Virus record (IMG/VR): IMGVR_UViG_3300023049_000005
Coordinates: 137,053 to 201,052 of that record
Reading direction: 5' to 3' (one strand)
From: a virus
DNA: 64,000 nucleotides
In this document: one piece after another, positions 17,097 to 24,958 of the stretch
Layout: every line of letters starts with the position of its first letter
How positions within the stretch are numbered: the first letter of the stretch is position 1
The notes under the pieces: generated by a model
Told to the model about the DNA's origin: nothing
The model's input: only the letters and a program-made list of their open reading frames with translations
Database searches by the model: none
Translations under genes and position numbers: made by a program

Positions 17097-18351
17097 CGAA
17101 ATTTTAATTAGTTTAATTTTTGCGTTTATAATATTCGTAATTTTTTTAATAATGTCATTCACTAAAAGGGAAGACTATTATTTGGATGATTATACAGAAG
17201 ATGATCATCCTGATAACGTGCGTTTTATTGAAAAAAATATTGAGGAAAAAGAAAAGCTTAGGTATGAAACAGAGATAGGAAGTCTTAAAGAAGACTTAGA
17301 TAAGTTTCAAGCTAAGGAAATCGAGTTTGATCATAAACTTGACGTTTTATATAATAAAAACAAAGAACTCAGTGATCAGATATCACAAATGAACAGCGAG
17401 AGAGATCAATTAGAAAAGAGAAAATCTGATTTAGAATCTGATATCAACAAAGAAAAGGGATTGATCAATAAATTAAATGAAGATTTTGGTGAAATTTCTA
17501 AACAAAATAAAAATCTTAAAGAACTAAAGACCAAATTAGTTGAGAATGTTAAAGATCTCGAAGAGAAAAATAATGAATACATTTCTTCCCTTAATGAGAA
17601 AGAGGTAGAGTTATCTAATATAGGGAAAGAATTATCCGATGAAAAAATCAAATTGAATGATAATGTATCAGAGTTATCTGAGGTTAATTCAAAACTAGGA
17701 GAATATAAAGAAGAACTAGATAAAGTAACCGAAGAAAAAGAAGAACTATCTATTGAATTAGAAAACCATCTTTTAGTAGAAGAGGGATTGAATAAAGATA
17801 TAACTAATGTAAAGAATAAATTAAAAGAGCTTGATAATATTAAAGAAGAAAATAAGAACTTATTAAAATCTAAAGAAAAATTATCTACATTAACTAAGGA
17901 TTTTGATAAAGAAGTTAAATTAAGATATAAAACTGAGAAAGAATTAGAAACAGCAATAGATGATAGGAATCACTTTTCTAAACTAATTGATAAAAAAGAA
18001 AACGTCATAAGAAAGCTTAACGATAAGATTGCAGAGTTATCAGAAAAAGAAACATATGTGTTTGAGGGCATAGATGATTTGGGTGTATTCAAAGATGTAT
18101 ATTCTCTTGAACCTTCAGGTAATATGCCAAAAGAATTAATTAAGAAGATACAAGATATAAATGAACAATTAGATTCTGATCAATTTGCTTATTATGTAAT
18201 CAATACTATGAACAATGTAGTAAATGTTAATATCAAAAACATTACCGAGATTGAAAAATACGTAGAATTACTTAACCAAGAATCTACAAGAGGTAAATAT
18301 AAAGTGTTTCTAATATTAAGAAATAAAGTTTACCAAAGTACTATACACTAA
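17086..18351 (+). CDS. Membrane-anchored long coiled-coil protein, 421 aa
   Basis: One N-terminal transmembrane helix at residues about 5-25 (ILISLIFAFIIFVIFLIMSF) is followed by a very acidic short linker. A continuous Lys/Glu/Leu coiled coil runs from about 45 to 325, and a small globular C-terminal domain (about 330-421) contains FAYYVINTMNNVVNVNIKN. The topology suggests an inner-membrane anchor with a cytoplasmic rod. It could organise a replication or lysis site, or simply resemble SMC-like sequence by composition. No family named. Starts 11 bases inside rpsU. Confidence 0.7.
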   Translation: MISNEILISLIFAFIIFVIFLIMSFTKREDYYLDDYTEDDHPDNVRFIEKNIEEKEKLRYETEIGSLKEDLDKFQAKEIEFDHKLDVLYNKNKELSDQISQMNSERDQLEKRKSDLESDINKEKGLINKLNEDFGEISKQNKNLKELKTKLVENVKDLEEKNNEYISSLNEKEVELSNIGKELSDEKIKLNDNVSELSEVNSKLGEYKEELDKVTEEKEELSIELENHLLVEEGLNKDITNVKNKLKELDNIKEENKNLLKSKEKLSTLTKDFDKEVKLRYKTEKELETAIDDRNHFSKLIDKKENVIRKLNDKIAELSEKETYVFEGIDDLGVFKDVYSLEPSGNMPKELIKKIQDINEQLDSDQFAYYVINTMNNVVNVNIKNITEIEKYVELLNQESTRGKYKVFLILRNKVYQSTIH

Positions 18352-18662
18352 TGATAAAGGTAATTTATAATATGGAATTTTATGATACGATAGAAGTCGT
18401 ATATGAATTTGATACTTTTGAAGATTGCTCTAAGTTTTTCAAAGAAAAATATAATACTGATATATTAGATATAGCCAAAAGTGTTGTAGTAGTACAATCA
18501 CATATAGATGGTTTAAAGGATCATAATGAGTTAACAAATTGTATGTTAACAATCATAAATTTAGAAAGGTACTTAGATCCAAATTTTGTAAAGTTTGGTA
18601 GCTATCCATCGGATGTTAATTACTTACTAAGAGAATATAAGATAAATTCTATCCTAGATTAA
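18351..18662 (+). CDS. Hypothetical protein, 103 aa
   Basis: Unrecognised alpha/beta protein; the ATG overlaps the coiled-coil gene stop by one base (TAATG). A second in-frame Met at residue 8 is possible. Its 3' end overlaps the convergent nuclease-like gene by four bases. Confidence 0.55.
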   Translation: MIKVIYNMEFYDTIEVVYEFDTFEDCSKFFKEKYNTDILDIAKSVVVVQSHIDGLKDHNELTNCMLTIINLERYLDPNFVKFGSYPSDVNYLLREYKINSILD

Positions 18663-19192
18663 GGTTTCAGAATATGGTCTGTTATTTCTAATAAGTCTGT
18701 TACAGGTACATATGATATTGAATCTTTGTTTCCTGATCTTTTATATAATTCATATGGCTGACTTACATAACTCCTGTTTATTTTCCCTTTTGTTTTTTCT
18801 TCCATTAAAACTACTAGTTTTTTTCTATCCACAAATATCCATCCCTTATGTGTTTCGAAAACAATATAATTGGCTTTGCCATATATCCATCCCTTTTTTC
18901 CTGTAATTCCTATAAATTCGATCCAATGGATATCGGGGTTTACATCATTATCAGATTTCTTTAGCTTTTTGATCCCCTTAACATCTATTCTATAAGCATT
19001 TGCTCCACTAGAAAGTGGTTTTAGATCAAATTTGTTCTCTATGTCTATAAACGCATAATCCCAATGTTCATATTTATCTTGATAGTCATCGGATTTTAGG
19101 GTCTTACAACCATTCTTTTTTAATAACATAGCAAGTTCTGTTTCTTTTCTCTTGCCTTCATCGAAGTCTTCTTTATATATTGCTGTAATCAT
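18659..19192 (-). CDS. Putative PD-(D/E)XK nuclease-like protein, 177 aa
   Basis: Glu18/19 in an N-terminal helix, Asp45 in HWDYAFID, and Asp70-Val-Lys72 in YRIDVKG are spaced like the E...D...(D/E)xK site of the restriction-endonuclease fold. A strand-turn-strand (IHWIEFIGITGKKGWIYG) follows. Phages use such folds as resolvases, homing or defence nucleases. No family was recognised beyond the fold-level pattern, so the nuclease call is inference. Confidence 0.55.
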   Translation of the reverse strand: MITAIYKEDFDEGKRKETELAMLLKKNGCKTLKSDDYQDKYEHWDYAFIDIENKFDLKPLSSGANAYRIDVKGIKKLKKSDNDVNPDIHWIEFIGITGKKGWIYGKANYIVFETHKGWIFVDRKKLVVLMEEKTKGKINRSYVSQPYELYKRSGNKDSISYVPVTDLLEITDHILKP

Positions 19193-19228
19193 ACTAATTA
19201 TATAATATTTTATGATTAAGTTTGTAAT

Positions 19229-19600
19229 ATGATATTTGTTTTTAAATCAGACACAAAAATGGTTAACCACCCAAGACAGGTAGAAGATAGAGAAGTCGAA
19301 CTTCTAATCCATTTTGAAACAGGTGCGGAATATCTTTCATATATGAAAGAAAATTTTAATATAGCGGAAGACTTTACAGTACCCGATATAGGTATATGTG
19401 GTATGCAGATACAAGATGCTGAGAATGGGATATTAAAGGATAAAAATGGTGATTATCCCGAAGACGCTATAGTAGTAAACACTGAATTTGAGATAAGAAG
19501 GGAAGATCCTATATATGATAGTTTCTATAAACCATTCGTAGATTATATTACTATATACAACAGAGATAAATCAATAGACAATTTATTAGACAATGACTAA
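19229..19600 (+). CDS. Hypothetical protein, 123 aa
   Basis: Unrecognised acidic protein. An internal ATG at residue 11 (MVNHPRQVEDREVELL) is an alternative start. Contains FEIRREDPIYDSFYKPFVDYI near residues 90-110. It overlaps the next gene by eight bases. Confidence 0.5.
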   Translation: MIFVFKSDTKMVNHPRQVEDREVELLIHFETGAEYLSYMKENFNIAEDFTVPDIGICGMQIQDAENGILKDKNGDYPEDAIVVNTEFEIRREDPIYDSFYKPFVDYITIYNRDKSIDNLLDND

Positions 19601-20294
19601 CAAAATAGAATTCCAAGTGTTTGGATCTAGTTCATCACAGGATCTAGATTGTATGTGTTTCGTTGAACGCATCCCTTCTATTAAAGAGTCACATGAACTG
19701 TGTGAAAGATATGCTGAATATATCCAAGAAGTAACACAAACAGATAAAGAAATCAACACTAATATCTGTGTGGTGAAGGATAGAAGGGTAGTAGATACGT
19801 TTAAGGGAACTGCTGATGAAGTAAATAACTCCTTATATTTAACTAGAGATCTTCATAGACAATATAATAGAAGTCCTATTGAGCGTTTAGTTGAAAGAGA
19901 TGTAGAGCTTAAGATATTAAGAACAGCAAGAGTTCTTTTGTCTTTTTGGTCAAGATCAAAACATCGCCCTCTTGTTAAGAAAGCATTGAAGGGCGATATT
20001 TATGAAAAGATAGAAGCTATATCATCTATTGATATTACTGAGATAGATTTCAATAAAAATATTAATCAGAAGGACTATCTTAAAACATTAGCTTTTCAAC
20101 TAGGTCAAACAATCGGTCTAATAGAAGGAAAGGCATTCTATACTAAAGAAGGAATGTTGTCTCGCTTTTATGATCTTGAAAAATATTTAATGAGGGAAGA
20201 AGTAAATAGTTTATCTATTTTAGAGAATTATAAAAAAGAATTTATATCATTGATAAAGGATAGAGATTTTAAAATCACAAGAGAACCAACATAA
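19593..20294 (+). CDS. Putative nucleotidyltransferase-fold protein, 233 aa
   Basis: Near the N-terminus, VFGSSSSQDLDCMCFV has Gly11-Ser12 and Asp17-x-Asp19, the hallmark GS...DxD arrangement of the polymerase-beta nucleotidyltransferase superfamily, with short spacing. The rest (residues 75-233) is helical and Arg/Lys-rich, including LVERDVELKILRTARVLLSF. Substrate unknown; in this genome a tRNA or other RNA substrate is imaginable but not shown. Confidence 0.5.
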   Translation: MTNKIEFQVFGSSSSQDLDCMCFVERIPSIKESHELCERYAEYIQEVTQTDKEINTNICVVKDRRVVDTFKGTADEVNNSLYLTRDLHRQYNRSPIERLVERDVELKILRTARVLLSFWSRSKHRPLVKKALKGDIYEKIEAISSIDITEIDFNKNINQKDYLKTLAFQLGQTIGLIEGKAFYTKEGMLSRFYDLEKYLMREEVNSLSILENYKKEFISLIKDRDFKITREPT

Positions 20295-20304
20295 TATATA
20301 AGCA

Positions 20305-20718
20305 ATGAAGCATATTAGATCAAGTAAGGTCAAGAAATTATTCAAGACTGTAAAAAAGTATATTGAAGTATCTGATAATGCAGATAATCCAATATCTGAA
20401 TATAGTAACGACAACGAGGATGTTCGAAACACTTTAATTAATCACATTACTCAGGCAGAATTAGAAGACAGATATTTAGATAAATATAAAGAGGCAGAAG
20501 AAGACCTGTTAATTATCGATGAATTTTTGGATCTTGTTGATTTAGATAAATTAGAATCAGACAAGGAACAAGAAGTACTTCGAGTATATAATACATTAAG
20601 AGAAAAAAAGAATAGTATCCGAAATAAGAAACTACTAGCTAACATTGTTTTGGACATGAAATATACGTTCAGAGGTATATATCAATACAACAATGATCTA
20701 AAATCTTTGAAATTATAG
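20305..20718 (+). CDS. Hypothetical helical protein, 137 aa
   Basis: Unrecognised; predicted all-helical, rich in Glu, Lys, Leu and Asp, with a basic N-terminus (RSSKVKKLFKTVKKY). Last gene before the leucine leader region; 53 bases separate its stop from the leader ATG. Confidence 0.55.
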   Translation: MKHIRSSKVKKLFKTVKKYIEVSDNADNPISEYSNDNEDVRNTLINHITQAELEDRYLDKYKEAEEDLLIIDEFLDLVDLDKLESDKEQEVLRVYNTLREKKNSIRNKKLLANIVLDMKYTFRGIYQYNNDLKSLKL

Positions 20719-20771
20719 TAAACATTTTTCTTTTATAGACTATAAGGAATAGAATTTTTTATATATAACCC

Positions 20772-20828
20772 ATGAAAACCTTAAACATAAGTACATTATT
20801 AAATAATTTATTATTACTTTTACGGTGA
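20772..20828 (+). CDS. Leucine-rich leader peptide (attenuator), 18 aa
   Basis: The frame ATG 20772 to TGA 20826 encodes MKTLNISTLLNNLLLLLR: 8 Leu in 18 residues, with a run of five near the end. Seven of the eight Leu codons are UUA, read by the tRNA-Leu(UAA) encoded just downstream. The stop is immediately followed by mutually exclusive antiterminator and terminator stems, exactly as in amino-acid biosynthetic attenuators. A ribosome starved for Leu-tRNA(UAA) should stall on the Leu codons and expose 20830-20839. A ribosome reaching the stop should cover it. TTTATATATA at 20758-20767 is just upstream. Confidence 0.8.
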   Translation: MKTLNISTLLNNLLLLLR

Positions 20829-20853
20829 TAAGAATTAGGATATGCACTTATGT
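20785..20853 (+). promoter_or_regulatory. Candidate segment 1:2 pairing of the Leu attenuator
   Basis: ACATAAGT (20785-20792), inside the leader coding region, is perfectly complementary to ACTTATGT (20846-20853). Formation of this 8-bp helix encloses the antiterminator 5' arm and would block it. A ribosome on the first Leu codons would cover the upstream half. This is the arrangement expected of the protector stem in leader-peptide attenuation. Pairing is seen; function is inferred. Confidence 0.5.
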
Positions 20854-20873
20854 GAAAACTAAACCTAATTCTT
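20830..20873 (+). promoter_or_regulatory. Antiterminator stem of the Leu attenuator
   Basis: AAGAATTAGG (20830-20839), starting two bases after the leader stop, is perfectly complementary to CCTAATTCTT (20864-20873). The 3' arm overlaps the 5' arm of the terminator at 20861-20869, so the two structures exclude each other. If the ribosome stalls in the leader, this 10-bp stem should form and let polymerase reach tRNA-Leu. Confidence 0.75.
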
Positions 20874-20895
20874 TAAAACGATTAGGTTTTTTTTG
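20861..20895 (+). terminator. Attenuator terminator before tRNA-Leu(UAA)
   Basis: AAACCTAAT (20861-20869) pairs perfectly with ATTAGGTTT (20881-20889) across an 11-base loop and is followed by a U tract. It lies between the leader peptide and the tRNA, not behind a gene, which only makes sense as a conditional terminator. Confidence 0.85.
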
Positions 20896-20906
20896 TGTCT
20901 AAAAAT

Positions 20907-20991
20907 GGCTGAGTGGTGGAATTGGTAGACACGTTGGACTTAAAATCCAATGGGCATTGCGCCCGTGCGGGTTCGACTCCCGCCTCAGCTA
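20907..20991 (+). tRNA. tRNA-Leu(UAA)
   Basis: Class II tRNA with the typical Leu D-arm (TGGTGGAATTGGTAGACAC), anticodon stem TTGGA/TCCAA with loop CTTAAAA (anticodon TAA), a long variable arm, T-arm GCGGG-TTCGACT-CCCGC and A73. The acceptor stem starts with a G-U pair. CCA is not encoded. It reads UUA, the dominant Leu codon of an AT-rich genome and of the leader peptide in front of it. Confidence 0.95.
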
Positions 20992-20997
20992 CAAATA

Positions 20998-21028
20998 AAA
21001 AAACTAAGACTACCCTTAGTTTTTTTTT
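20998..21028 (+). terminator. Rho-independent terminator after tRNA-Leu
   Basis: AAACTAAG (21001-21008) and CTTAGTTT (21015-21022) form a stem followed by a U run. It closes the leader-tRNA-Leu unit 15 bases before the next gene, so the downstream synthetase would need readthrough or another promoter. Confidence 0.8.
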
Positions 21029-21043
21029 AATAATATTAAAAAA

Positions 21044-21748
21044 ATGAAACTAGTTAATAAAAATTACGAATTTGAAGATTTTTTAGCTATCGGTTATGAT
21101 ACAGTAGCTAACTGTAACCACGAGTGTGAGGAGTATGGTATATGTAGATGTACTATTAAAAATAATGTTTGTTTTGATAAGTTTAATGATCTAGAATTAA
21201 AGGATCACATATTAGATTTATTATGTAAAGATCTTTCTAAAGAAGAGAAGAGAAATGTTTTTATTGATGATTTACTATGTAATGGAGTTAGTCAGATAAG
21301 AGAGTATTTTATCGATAGAGTATTGAAGATAAACAATTGTTATGATCCTGAAAATTGGGAGATAGAAGTTAGTGGGGGCTATTATGGAGAAGAAATTCAT
21401 GGTGTTTATTTAAGTATATTAGATAGAGTAAATAGTGATTTAGGACAATATACAGGAGATATTAATAAAGATATACCTTTCTTATTGGAGAGAGAGTATG
21501 GTGGGCTAAATCATAGGTTAGTAGGAAAAAAATGGAAGGAAGGTATTGTTAAAATGGATGATATAATTTTTCCACAAACCCAACATTATAATAAAGTAGA
21601 TGGTAATCTTTATTATTATAAAGATGAATATTACCCATTCCCAAGAGGTGTGGTTTTGCAAGATGAAAAAAAATATAAAGTGATCGATGGGTATCACAGA
21701 TTAAAAAATACAAACCAATCCAATGTAATTGTGTATATTTGTTATTAA
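21044..21748 (+). CDS. Hypothetical protein with ParB-like C-terminal motif, 234 aa
   Basis: The N-terminal region is Cys-rich (NCNHECEEYGICRC, then another Cys), possibly metal-binding. The C-terminus has PRGVVLQDEKKYKVIDGYHRL, reminiscent of the ParB/sulfiredoxin-fold signature in which a G-x-H-R motif binds nucleotide. The middle is acidic and unrecognised. It heads a four-gene run that includes the leucyl-tRNA synthetase. Function unknown. Confidence 0.55.
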   Translation: MKLVNKNYEFEDFLAIGYDTVANCNHECEEYGICRCTIKNNVCFDKFNDLELKDHILDLLCKDLSKEEKRNVFIDDLLCNGVSQIREYFIDRVLKINNCYDPENWEIEVSGGYYGEEIHGVYLSILDRVNSDLGQYTGDINKDIPFLLEREYGGLNHRLVGKKWKEGIVKMDDIIFPQTQHYNKVDGNLYYYKDEYYPFPRGVVLQDEKKYKVIDGYHRLKNTNQSNVIVYICY

Positions 21749-21749
21749 T

Positions 21750-21938
21750 ATGAAATTTGAATTAGATAAACATCAGTTAAAAGAAATTGATCAATGGAAA
21801 CAAAAGATCAAAGAGAAACACGGTAAATATGGTCATTTCGATTATATTTTTACACCCTTTGGTGCAGGAACAGGTGTTAAAATTTATAGCCACTTAGAGA
21901 AAGAATATCTAGATGTAAGTGATACACAAGATTGGTAA
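21750..21938 (+). CDS. Hypothetical protein, 62 aa
   Basis: The start at 21750 (one base after the previous stop, TAAtATG) is preferred to one 21 bases upstream. A short Lys/His-rich helix is followed by a beta-rich half (FDYIFTPFGAGTGVKIYSH). Its stop is one base from the synthetase start. Unrecognised. Confidence 0.55.
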   Translation: MKFELDKHQLKEIDQWKQKIKEKHGKYGHFDYIFTPFGAGTGVKIYSHLEKEYLDVSDTQDW

Positions 21939-21939
21939 T

Positions 21940-23223
21940 ATGTATAAAGGCGAAGATAAATATATTTTGGTAATGTTGCCCTATCCTAGTGGTAGTGGAT
22001 TACATGTTGGTCATTCCTATTGTTATGCTTTAATGGATAGTTACTGCAGATGGAAAAGGTATATGGGGGAATCTGTGTTCCAACCATTTGGTTATGATAG
22101 TTTTGGGTTGCCTGCTGAATTATATGCTGACAAAGTAGGTAGAGATCCAAAAGAAGTCACACAAGAAAACATAGAGAACTTTAGGAAACAGATGGATCAT
22201 ATGAATACCATGTTTGAGGAAAAATTGATCACATCCGATCCTTCTTATCAAAAATGGAGTCAGTTCATATTCGATGTCATGAAAAAAAGTGGATTGGCTT
22301 ATAAAAAATTTGGGGAAACTAGTTATTGTCCAAGTTGTAAAACTACATTGGCGAATGCTCAAATAATAGATGATTATTGTGAACGTTGTTCCTCTAAAAT
22401 AGAACAGACTGAATCAGAACAATGGTACTTTAAAATCACTGATTATATCGATAGATTGGAAAAGAACTTAGATGAAATTGATTACCCATCTAAGACCATT
22501 AAGCAACAAAGACATTGGTTGCAGAATATGAGAGAGAATAATATCGATTGGTGTGTTTCTAGACAAAGGAAATGGGGCTGTCCTATTCCGATTGAGGGGG
22601 AAGAAGATACCTTGGATACATTTGTTGATAGTAGTTTCTACTTCATTAGATATTGTGATCCTGATAATACAGAAGAAATTTGTAGTAAAGAAAACTTTAA
22701 ACAAGTTGATTTATGTATAGGTGGTAACGAACATGCTTGCGCACATTTGGTATATGCTAGATTCATGATGATGGTATTATATGATAATGGTTATGTACCT
22801 GTTGAAGAACCCTTTAAGAAAGTTGTCCATAATGGGATGATTACTAAGGATGGTTATAAGATGTCTAAATCTAAAGGTAATGTTGTTGATCCAAATGATT
22901 ATGACCCAAATGAATTGAGAATGTACTTGATGTTTATCGGTCCTTACACACAGGGTGGTGATTGGGAAGATAGCAAGATCAAAGGCATCAGAAGGTTTAT
23001 TGGTAGATGGGATAGATGGATGGAAACTGCCGAAGAAAACGGAGAAGGATTAAATGATATTAATGAATTGGAAGAAACTATTGATGATTATATGAATAGT
23101 TGGAAATTCAATAAAGTTATTTCCTCATTGATGGAATACTATAATAAGAACAAGAACAATACTATTAGTACTGATAGTAAAGAGAAGTTGAATAAGATAT
23201 ATAATTGTTTTAAAACAAAGTAA
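21940..23223 (+). CDS. leuS: Minimal leucyl-tRNA synthetase lacking the editing domain
   Basis: Class I synthetase catalytic core charging tRNA-Leu. Seen: MLPYPSGSGLHVGH (HIGH motif, 22-25), GYDSFGLPAELYA, zinc-knuckle Cys130/133/147/150, DTFVDSSFYF, GGNEHACAHLVYARF, and KMSKS at 307-311; all are LeuRS-specific signatures. The strand before the editing insertion (QQRHWLQ, 189-195) runs into CVSRQRKWGCPIP (205-217) with a linker of about ten residues. The roughly 200-residue CP1 editing domain is therefore absent. The anticodon-binding region is also truncated: 427 residues against more than 800 in bacteria. I chose the ATG at 21940 (TAAtATG). Low fidelity or altered tRNA choice is inference. 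Confidence 0.93.
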   Translation: MYKGEDKYILVMLPYPSGSGLHVGHSYCYALMDSYCRWKRYMGESVFQPFGYDSFGLPAELYADKVGRDPKEVTQENIENFRKQMDHMNTMFEEKLITSDPSYQKWSQFIFDVMKKSGLAYKKFGETSYCPSCKTTLANAQIIDDYCERCSSKIEQTESEQWYFKITDYIDRLEKNLDEIDYPSKTIKQQRHWLQNMRENNIDWCVSRQRKWGCPIPIEGEEDTLDTFVDSSFYFIRYCDPDNTEEICSKENFKQVDLCIGGNEHACAHLVYARFMMMVLYDNGYVPVEEPFKKVVHNGMITKDGYKMSKSKGNVVDPNDYDPNELRMYLMFIGPYTQGGDWEDSKIKGIRRFIGRWDRWMETAEENGEGLNDINELEETIDDYMNSWKFNKVISSLMEYYNKNKNNTISTDSKEKLNKIYNCFKTK

Positions 23224-23224
23224 T

Positions 23225-24154
23225 ATGAAAGAATATATTTTCGAAAAAGGGAAAAGGGTATATAAGTTAACCGATGAGGGTATCTTATATAATAAACTTA
23301 AAGTTAATCCGATAAAGAGAATAAATCGCTTCAAGAAAGTAAAGATACCGAAGGTGAATCCTCATCAAATTGTTATCGGTGGTGGATCTTATAACAGGAA
23401 AGTGTTTTATTATGAATTATACCACGACACCAAATTAAAAGAAGGTGAAACAGTTAGATTCAAAAACAAAATAGGAGATTACTCTAAGTCTAACCTTTTA
23501 CTTAAAATGATATCAGAAAATGATCCTCCTTATTTTAGAAATATAGATAAAAAAATATACCACTATAACTACAAGAATATTTTAATAGGAATATATGACA
23601 GTCAATATAAAGCTAGTCTTGGAACAGGTATAAACCAATCTTGTATTTCACAACGTCTACGAGGTAAAATAAATACATCTAGGTTTGTGGATTATTCATA
23701 TATGGTATATGATGGCGACGAATTATTAGACAGATATAGTGATTATAACCAATCGGGCATAAACACTGTTGTCCAAATGGACTTAGATGGTAACGTGTTG
23801 AATAAATTTGGCAATGCAAAGGATGCCGCAGACATTTTCGAGTTAGGAACGTGTGCAGAATCACATATTGTGAAATGTTGTAGGAAAAAGAGAGAAAAGG
23901 CTTATGGGTATAGGTGGTCATATTCTTGCGATTACAGAAAGAGAATGAAGAAAATGGTAGTTAAGTATAACAAAGATGGAGATCCTATTGCTATTTATAA
24001 GAATAGACAAGATGCTGTCAAGAATATGCCTATACTCAAATCATATTTATCTTTAGTAATAAACGGTAAAATCAACCCTAAAAAATTTAGCATCAAAGAA
24101 GTTAGTTATGATGCGGGATTAAGTATAAGAAACAAATTGGTTGAGGAAGTTTAA
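23225..24154 (+). CDS. NUMOD-repeat DNA-binding protein, 309 aa
   Basis: Two copies of a NUMOD1-like helix-turn-helix module are visible: VVQMDLDGNVLNKFGNAKDA (about 178-197) and VVKYNKDGDPIAIYKNRQDA (about 240-259). These modules usually sit behind HNH or GIY-YIG catalytic domains in homing endonucleases. The N-terminal part has a YYELYHD.KL segment recalling HNH-type proteins, but I see no clear HNH site. It begins one base after the synthetase stop. Likely a homing-type element lodged in this operon, or a repurposed DNA binder. Confidence 0.7.
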   Translation: MKEYIFEKGKRVYKLTDEGILYNKLKVNPIKRINRFKKVKIPKVNPHQIVIGGGSYNRKVFYYELYHDTKLKEGETVRFKNKIGDYSKSNLLLKMISENDPPYFRNIDKKIYHYNYKNILIGIYDSQYKASLGTGINQSCISQRLRGKINTSRFVDYSYMVYDGDELLDRYSDYNQSGINTVVQMDLDGNVLNKFGNAKDAADIFELGTCAESHIVKCCRKKREKAYGYRWSYSCDYRKRMKKMVVKYNKDGDPIAIYKNRQDAVKNMPILKSYLSLVINGKINPKKFSIKEVSYDAGLSIRNKLVEEV

Positions 24155-24164
24155 TATATACTCT

Positions 24165-24644
24165 ATGAAGTATATTAAAGAACAGAACGAATTTGTTTTA
24201 GAAAATAAGATAACCGACTTTTTTAAGAAGTTTAATATTAGTAAGATCAAAGAAGATTTGAAAGAAAAATTAGACATAGAAGAAAGCGATTCTAAGAAAG
24301 AGATCTTCATTAAATTAACAAAGAACTTACATGATAAGTCATTTGAATTTATAGCAAATCATCTTTCTACGATAGTTGGTGGTGCTTTGGGAGCATTGTT
24401 AGGCGATTTGATTTCTTATATCTTAACTATATTTGCAGATATAAATACTGTTGAACAATTGTTATTAATGTTAGCAGGTATGATATTTATGTTATATCGA
24501 TCTAAAACAGGTATTGATAAATATGGATTAGGTCTTAGGTCTTTTACTAAGGATGAACCAATTAAGAGTCCTGACTACGATGAACTTTCGGACAAAGATG
24601 AAATAAGCGGAGTTCATTTCATTTCTAAATTTGGGAAAGAATAA
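24165..24644 (+). CDS. Small membrane protein with two transmembrane segments, 159 aa
   Basis: The ATG at 24165, preceded by TAATATATAC, is preferred to a TTG 24 bases upstream inside the previous gene. A charged helical N-terminus (1-60) precedes a Gly-rich hydrophobic helix at about 67-91 (IVGGALGALLGDLISYIL) and a second at 96-111, then a polar acidic tail. Size and topology would fit a holin-like protein, but there is no lysis gene beside it. Confidence 0.6.
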   Translation: MKYIKEQNEFVLENKITDFFKKFNISKIKEDLKEKLDIEESDSKKEIFIKLTKNLHDKSFEFIANHLSTIVGGALGALLGDLISYILTIFADINTVEQLLLMLAGMIFMLYRSKTGIDKYGLGLRSFTKDEPIKSPDYDELSDKDEISGVHFISKFGKE

Positions 24645-24677
24645 ATAAACTTTAATTCCTTTCCACATATAATAATT

Positions 24678-24887
24678 ATGAAAATAAAAGGTTATACGTA
24701 TAGTAAAGATGATGGGTCTTTCTATATCAGAGGACATGAAGATACAATGGAGGTTCTGATCAGAAACGACAAGGGCGAAACAAGTAAGCTAGAAATACCC
24801 TCTAATGACTTTAATAACATTGTACGAGAAGTCAATTCTCAGATCATAGAAAAAGAAAGAGAAAATAAAATCAAAAAAAACTTGTAG
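24678..24887 (+). CDS. Hypothetical protein, 69 aa
   Basis: Unrecognised; residues 1-40 beta-rich (KIKGYTYSKDDGSFYIRG), the rest a charged helix with a basic end. Its stop codon lies within three bases of the -33 element of the promoter for the tRNA array. Confidence 0.55.
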   Translation: MKIKGYTYSKDDGSFYIRGHEDTMEVLIRNDKGETSKLEIPSNDFNNIVREVNSQIIEKERENKIKKNL

Positions 24888-24911
24888 ATTAAATAAACTT
24901 TATTATATTTG
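24882..24911 (+). promoter_or_regulatory. Bacteroidetes-type promoter of the tRNA array leader
   Basis: TTG at 24882-24884, a 19-base spacer and TATATTTG at 24904-24911 match the TTTG-N19/21-TAnnTTTG consensus of the Bacteroidetes primary sigma factor. Transcription would start near 24918, about 40 bases before the asparagine-rich leader peptide, so the whole attenuator is inside the transcript. Confidence 0.7.
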
Positions 24912-24958
24912 CAAACTATAAGACAAAAAGGAACATAAAAACTTTTATATATACTGAA

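Noticed and set aside
24165-24644. Definite holin call
   Set aside because: Two hydrophobic segments fit, but there is no endolysin or spanin nearby and no known holin signature.
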